Shown in pieces: positions 12,954-16,058 of a stretch of 16,058 nt of DNA (the first letter of the stretch is position 1; each line of letters opens with the position of its first letter). The stretch lies in NCBI GenBank assembly GCA_963798795.1, contig CAWCUZ010000009.1, positions 1 through 16,058 on the forward strand. The letters run 5' to 3'. Origin of the DNA: CAWCUZ01 sp963798795 (GTDB lineage: Bacteria > Acidobacteriota > Vicinamibacteria > Vicinamibacterales > SCN-69-37). Below the pieces are notes generated by a model that had not been told where the DNA came from, searched no databases, and saw nothing but the letters and a program-made list of their open reading frames with translations. The position numbers and the translations under genes were made by a program.

Positions 12954-14648
12954 CTACTCGTCACGCAGCGCGACGACGGGGTTGACGCGGCTGGCCCTGA
13001 GAGCCGGCACGATCGCCGCCACGAACGTCGCGGCCGCGAAGACGAGCACGATCACACCGATCACGCCGGACAGGCTCGCCTGCACGACGCCCTGTGCTGC
13101 CAGCCACCGCGCCAGCGCCACGGCGCCGAAGAGGCCGGGCGCCAGCCCGATCGCGACGGTCCGCCCGGTCTCGCCCAGAATCCGCACGAGCACGGACGAC
13201 GCGCGGGCGCCGAGAGCCATACGCACGCCGATCTCGCGCGTCCGGCGCGACACGGCGTAGGCCACGACACCGTGGAGCCCGACGACGGCGAGCAGCAGAC
13301 TGAGCGCCGCAATCGTGCCCGTGAGAAGGGCGCGGAAACGTTCGGGCGCCAGGGTGCCGGGCACGAGTCCCGCCATGGTGGCCGCGTCGGTCAGCGCGAG
13401 CGACGGAGCGTCCGTCTTCAGTCGATCGAAAAGCGCCGCCGCGACCGCGGGCGCGGGCTGCCGGGTCCTGACGAGCAGCCACGTCGGCGCTCGTGGCACC
13501 TGCGATCGGGGGACGTAGGCGTCGGCATCCGGCTGCACCCACAGGCTTTCGTGGCGCACGTCGCGCGCGATACCCACGATAGTCCACGTGTCGTCGTTCC
13601 ACGCGATCCGCCGACCGACCGCATGGCCGTCCGGAAATGCCTGCCGCGCGAAAGCCTCGCTGACGACGAGGACGCGCGGTCCGGCAGCGGAGTCGGTCGG
13701 CAAGAGGCCGCGCCCGCGCACGATGGGCACGCCCATGACGTCGAGATACCGGGGCGACACCATATAGAAATGCGCCATGGGCCCGGCGCCGGGGCGCAGG
13801 GGCTCCCCTGGCCGGGTGTAGGCGTCACCCCAGGACCCCGGCGCGAACGGAATGAACATCGCGTGTGCCGCGGCCTCGACACCTGGCAGGGCGGCGGCAA
13901 CGTCGGTCAGGTGGTCCTGAAACGCCAGCATGGCGGCCGGACTCTGCTGCACACTCGTCGGCAACGACGCGCGGATTGCGACAACTCCGTCGAGCGAAAA
14001 GCCCGGATCGATCGAGGTGAGGTTCGTGAACGTGCGCAGCAGCAAGGCGCCGCCGACGAGGAGTACCGTCGACAGCGCGACCTGGACGACGAGGAACATG
14101 GAGGCAATCCGGCGGTGATCGCGACTCACGCCCGTTCGCTGACCGCCACCGAGCGCGCCGCCGATGACGACGGCGCGCAGCCGGCGAATCTGAGGCGTCG
14201 CAGCCAGCAGCAGCGCGCAGAGCGTGATCAGGGACGCCGCAACGAGCACGTGGGCATCGACGCGAATGTCGGCGGCCAACGGGAGGTCGCCCGGGTACCA
14301 GGCCACCAGGGCACGCGCCAGCGGCCCCGCCATGGCCGTTCCGGCCGCGCCCGCAATCAGGAAAAGGGCGACGTTCTCGGTCCAGAGCTGACGGACCAGT
14401 CGTCCGCGTGACGCCCCGATCGCGGCGCGGACGGCAAACTCGCGGGTGCGGGCGTGCGCGTGCGCCAGCAGCAGGTTCGCGATATTCAGACAGGCGACCG
14501 CGAGCAGCAGCAGGACGGCGCCGGCGAGGGTGAGCATCAGCGGCCGAATCGGTCCAACCATGGCGCGCTGGAGGTTATTCAGCGTGACGCCGCGGCGGCC
14601 GTTCGTGTCCGGATACTCGCGCGCGAGCGCGGCGGAACTCACGGGCAC
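12954..14648 (-). CDS. ADOP/MacB-like ABC transporter permease, intact C-terminal two thirds
   Basis: This is a 564-residue open frame from GTG 14648 that continues a gene starting at 15648. It holds the end of the first periplasmic domain (ALAREYPDTNGRRGVTL), the first FtsX unit (LAVACLNIANLLLAHAHART, REFAVRAAIGASRGRLVRQL), further helices, the second periplasmic domain (SIDPGFSLDGVVAIRASLP; YLDVMGVPIVRGRGLLPTD; RRIAWNDDTWTIVGIARDVR) and the second FtsX unit (VSRRTREIGVRMALGARASS), ending RASRVNPVVALRDE. This duplicated-permease layout and C-terminus are those of the Acidobacterial duplicated orphan permeases, which are encoded without an adjacent ATPase, as here. Restored full length is about 898 codons, normal for the family. 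The role is uncertain: MacB-like export or envelope signalling. Confidence 0.93.
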   Translation of the reverse strand: MPVSSAALAREYPDTNGRRGVTLNNLQRAMVGPIRPLMLTLAGAVLLLLAVACLNIANLLLAHAHARTREFAVRAAIGASRGRLVRQLWTENVALFLIAGAAGTAMAGPLARALVAWYPGDLPLAADIRVDAHVLVAASLITLCALLLAATPQIRRLRAVVIGGALGGGQRTGVSRDHRRIASMFLVVQVALSTVLLVGGALLLRTFTNLTSIDPGFSLDGVVAIRASLPTSVQQSPAAMLAFQDHLTDVAAALPGVEAAAHAMFIPFAPGSWGDAYTRPGEPLRPGAGPMAHFYMVSPRYLDVMGVPIVRGRGLLPTDSAAGPRVLVVSEAFARQAFPDGHAVGRRIAWNDDTWTIVGIARDVRHESLWVQPDADAYVPRSQVPRAPTWLLVRTRQPAPAVAAALFDRLKTDAPSLALTDAATMAGLVPGTLAPERFRALLTGTIAALSLLLAVVGLHGVVAYAVSRRTREIGVRMALGARASSVLVRILGETGRTVAIGLAPGLFGAVALARWLAAQGVVQASLSGVIGVIVLVFAAATFVAAIVPALRASRVNPVVALRDE

Positions 14649-15648
14649 AGGTCGGACCCGCGAGTCGCGTCTCGTCCGAGATGCCCGGCCTGAGGTGGCT
14701 CATGAGGCCTAGGGGACTGGAGCTGCGCCGATCGAGAACCGGGCGGAAACGTGAGCGGCGTCCAGACGTCCGCCGCCACCCGCCGGGGTACCGGCTGGCT
14801 GGCGTCGGCACAGGGTCCTCCGACGCACCGCGGCCGTCCCCGTCGACATCGATGTGACTGCGGACCACGCATCGGGTCGCCGCCGGGCCTCGTCCGCCAG
14901 AATCGTATCCGCCCAGCAGGAACGCACTGCTTGGTCCGTCGAAGACCTGCTCTTCGGCCGCTGAACGTGATCGTCCGCGCGTCGGCTCGGATGCCGAAGC
15001 ACCTGATCCTCGAGATCGAACGCCCGTGCTCAACATGCTCGCGGCCCTCGTGGTCGGCCCGGAAGAGGGGCGGGATGGTCGTTGGGCTCAATGTCGTAGG
15101 CATGCGAGGCGCCGAAGAACTTGTCGCGCCGGCGCCTCCAGTCGGCGGCGTCGAGGAAATCGACCTGCGATATCCTTGCCGAGGCCTTCCATGCGCGGCA
15201 CCGAGGTGTATGAGTCCTGCCACGCGTCTGGGAACGGGCAACGACTCCAGGAAGAAACGCCTTCGATGACGCCGACCATCGCCGTCGGGGCGGCAACCGA
15301 GGGCACCGCCGCGACACCGAGAGGCTGAATCGTCGGGTGCGGCGTGATGTATGTACCTGCCAGGGCGGAGCGGCAGTCGTCGACGTACTTCTGAAAACGT
15401 GTCGATGCTTGCTGCATTCCCCCACCGTCGTGTTGCGTCAAAGACGATATGTAGGGTGCCGCCGTCGGACCAGTGCGGAATGGTACAGATCGTTCCGCGC
15501 CAGTACCAGCGCCTGGCGCGGGTCCGATCCTTCTGACAATTCCAGTGGCTCCTGCTTCCAGGTCCGCGAGCAGGCTCTCACGGCGATCCTCCGGCGCGAC
15601 GACGCGCAGGAAGCGCTGTCGCGACGCGGGGTGGAACTCCGCGCTCAT
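14649..15648 (-). pseudogene. N-terminal third of the ADOP permease, broken by multiple frameshifts
   Basis: ATG 15648 opens MSAEFHPASRQRFLRVVAPE and DRRESLLADLE, the N-terminal extension found in PadR-linked ADOPs. After that the coding sense jumps between frames: ARRWYWRGTI (about 15485-15515); VDDCRSAL and AMVGVIEGV…PFPDAW (original frame); VDFLDAADWRRRRDKFFGAS (about 15105-15165); FGIRADARTITF; RSHIDVDGDGRG; DVWTPLTFPPG (about 14737-14769); LMSHLRPGISDETRLAG; then the intact downstream frame. Each block falls in the right order and spacing for the MacB_PCD periplasmic domain, so no large deletion is needed. Whether this is decay or base-calling error cannot be settled from one sequence; error is favoured because PadR next door shows the same problem. 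Confidence 0.75.
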
Positions 15649-15989
15649 CGTCCGCCTCCGAAACCGGGGTAGCTCTTCCTGGGATTTGGGGGCCAGTAAA
15701 TCGACGTTGCCTCCCGGAGCGCCTGTGTCCCGGCCTGGGTAGGGTGAAGAACTGCGTGACTTCCCGCGGTGGATTGGTCGCGGCTCCGATGCAGCGATAG
15801 CGGACGACGGCCTTGTGGTGCCGGCGGAGACGAGCGAGCGACGCGTGAGATTGTGCTGATGGCGACAGCAGGGCCGGGACGCTCCTCGAGCAAGCGGAGG
15901 ATAATTACGGTGGAGGCCTCGTCGCTGAGACAGGCGAAGGCGAGCATGACGTGCATCTCGAACTGTCCGAGCAGTTCGTCTTTGGCCAT
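15645..15989 (-). CDS. PadR-family transcriptional regulator, two compensating frameshifts
   Basis: The gene has 115 codons from ATG 15989. MAKDELLGQFEMHVMLAFAC, LSDEAS and ILRLLEERPGPAVAIST match the winged-helix start of PadR regulators that accompany ADOP permeases (E-x-LLG-x-FE-x-hVhLA). Between about 15855 and 15742 the sense lies in another frame: SLARLRRHHKAVVRYRC and PREVTQFFTL give the recognition helix and beta wing. The original frame then resumes with TQAGTQALREATS. The two shifts cancel, so the total length is normal. Its TGA (15645-15647) overlaps the permease ATG (15646-15648). It presumably binds the repeats ahead of its own start and represses the operon. Confidence 0.85.
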   Translation of the reverse strand: MAKDELLGQFEMHVMLAFACLSDEASTVIILRLLEERPGPAVAISTISRVARSSPPAPQGRRPLSLHRSRDQSTAGSHAVLHPTQAGTQALREATSIYWPPNPRKSYPGFGGGR

Positions 15990-15997
15990 GTATTCTC

Positions 15998-16017
15998 TAC
16001 AAGCCTATCTTTACAAG
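15998..16017 (-). promoter_or_regulatory. TACAAG direct repeats, candidate PadR operator
   Basis: TACAAG occurs at 15998-16003 and 16012-16017, a 14-base period, between the predicted -10 box and the PadR start. The stretch is markedly A+T-richer than its surroundings, as PadR sites usually are. PadR regulators commonly repress their own operon, and the location would block transcription initiation. Confidence 0.45.
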
Positions 16018-16020
16018 CGG

Positions 16021-16029
16021 AGTGTAGCA
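16021..16029 (-). promoter_or_regulatory. Extended -10 promoter of the PadR-permease operon
   Basis: On the - strand TGCTACACT (complement of 16021-16029) is a TGn-extended -10 element with hexamer TACACT. It lies 31 bases before ATG 15989, giving a leader of roughly 25 bases. No good -35 is seen in the G+C-rich bases before the window edge, which an extended -10 can tolerate. Confidence 0.45.
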
Positions 16030-16058
16030 CGAAGCACCCGGACCGGGGAGACCGCTCG

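Noticed and set aside
13272..14411. Long + strand open frame opposite the permease gene
   Set aside because: It lies antisense to strongly conserved FtsX/ADOP sequence and translates to Arg/Gln/Gly/Asp-rich protein with no motif or hydrophobic segment, which is typical of a shadow frame in G+C-rich DNA.
1..16058. CRISPR arrays, insertion sequences or phage genes
   Set aside because: No regularly spaced repeats, transposase or integrase motifs, or structural phage genes were seen on either strand.

Overview
The window is G+C-rich bacterial DNA with tightly packed genes. The right end carries a PadR-family repressor overlapping a duplicated-orphan ABC permease of the ADOP/MacB-like type, and the centre carries small envelope-stress proteins (lmo0937, GlsB/YeaQ and YtxH types). 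That combination is characteristic of Acidobacteriota, perhaps the Vicinamibacteria. This placement is inferred from gene families; there is no rRNA or other marker gene here.

Region 1 (1-7051, + strand) is one long run of overlapping genes that look like a cell-surface polysaccharide or glycan assembly operon. In order it holds the C-terminal part of a GT4 glycosyltransferase, a second GT4 enzyme with a four-cysteine cluster, a NodB-type polysaccharide deacetylase, two small paralogous membrane proteins of unknown function, a SAM-dependent methyltransferase, two paralogous GT2 glycosyltransferases, and a Gfo/Idh/MocA oxidoreductase. Most junctions are 4-base ATGA/GTGA overlaps or very short gaps, so the genes are probably co-transcribed and translationally coupled. 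A plausible division of labour is sugar-precursor modification (oxidoreductase), chain assembly (the four transferases), and decoration (deacetylase, methyltransferase).

Region 2 (7072-10830, - strand) holds five genes: two membrane proteins of unknown function, an exported protein with a C-terminal glycine zipper, a GlsB/YeaQ/YmgE-type protein, and a 51-residue lmo0937-type protein that is easily missed. The intergenic space contains several strong palindromes, including a 47-base nested one.

Region 3 (10831-12953) is an accessory patch. It has a probable TraR/DksA-like fragment (- strand), a YtxH-like protein (+), the orphan last strands of an outer-membrane beta-barrel followed at once by a perfect hairpin, a frameshifted small exported protein, and a membrane protein whose reading frame runs into a DUF7662-like domain.

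Region 4 (12954-16058, - strand) is a PadR-ADOP operon. The permease C-terminal two thirds is intact. Its N-terminal third and the PadR gene can only be read by switching frame several times.

Single-base frameshifts occur in at least six otherwise well-conserved genes and become dense towards the right end. The simplest explanation is uncorrected long-read sequence or low coverage near a contig end rather than genuine decay. Frameshifted genes are therefore given with reconstructed full extents.
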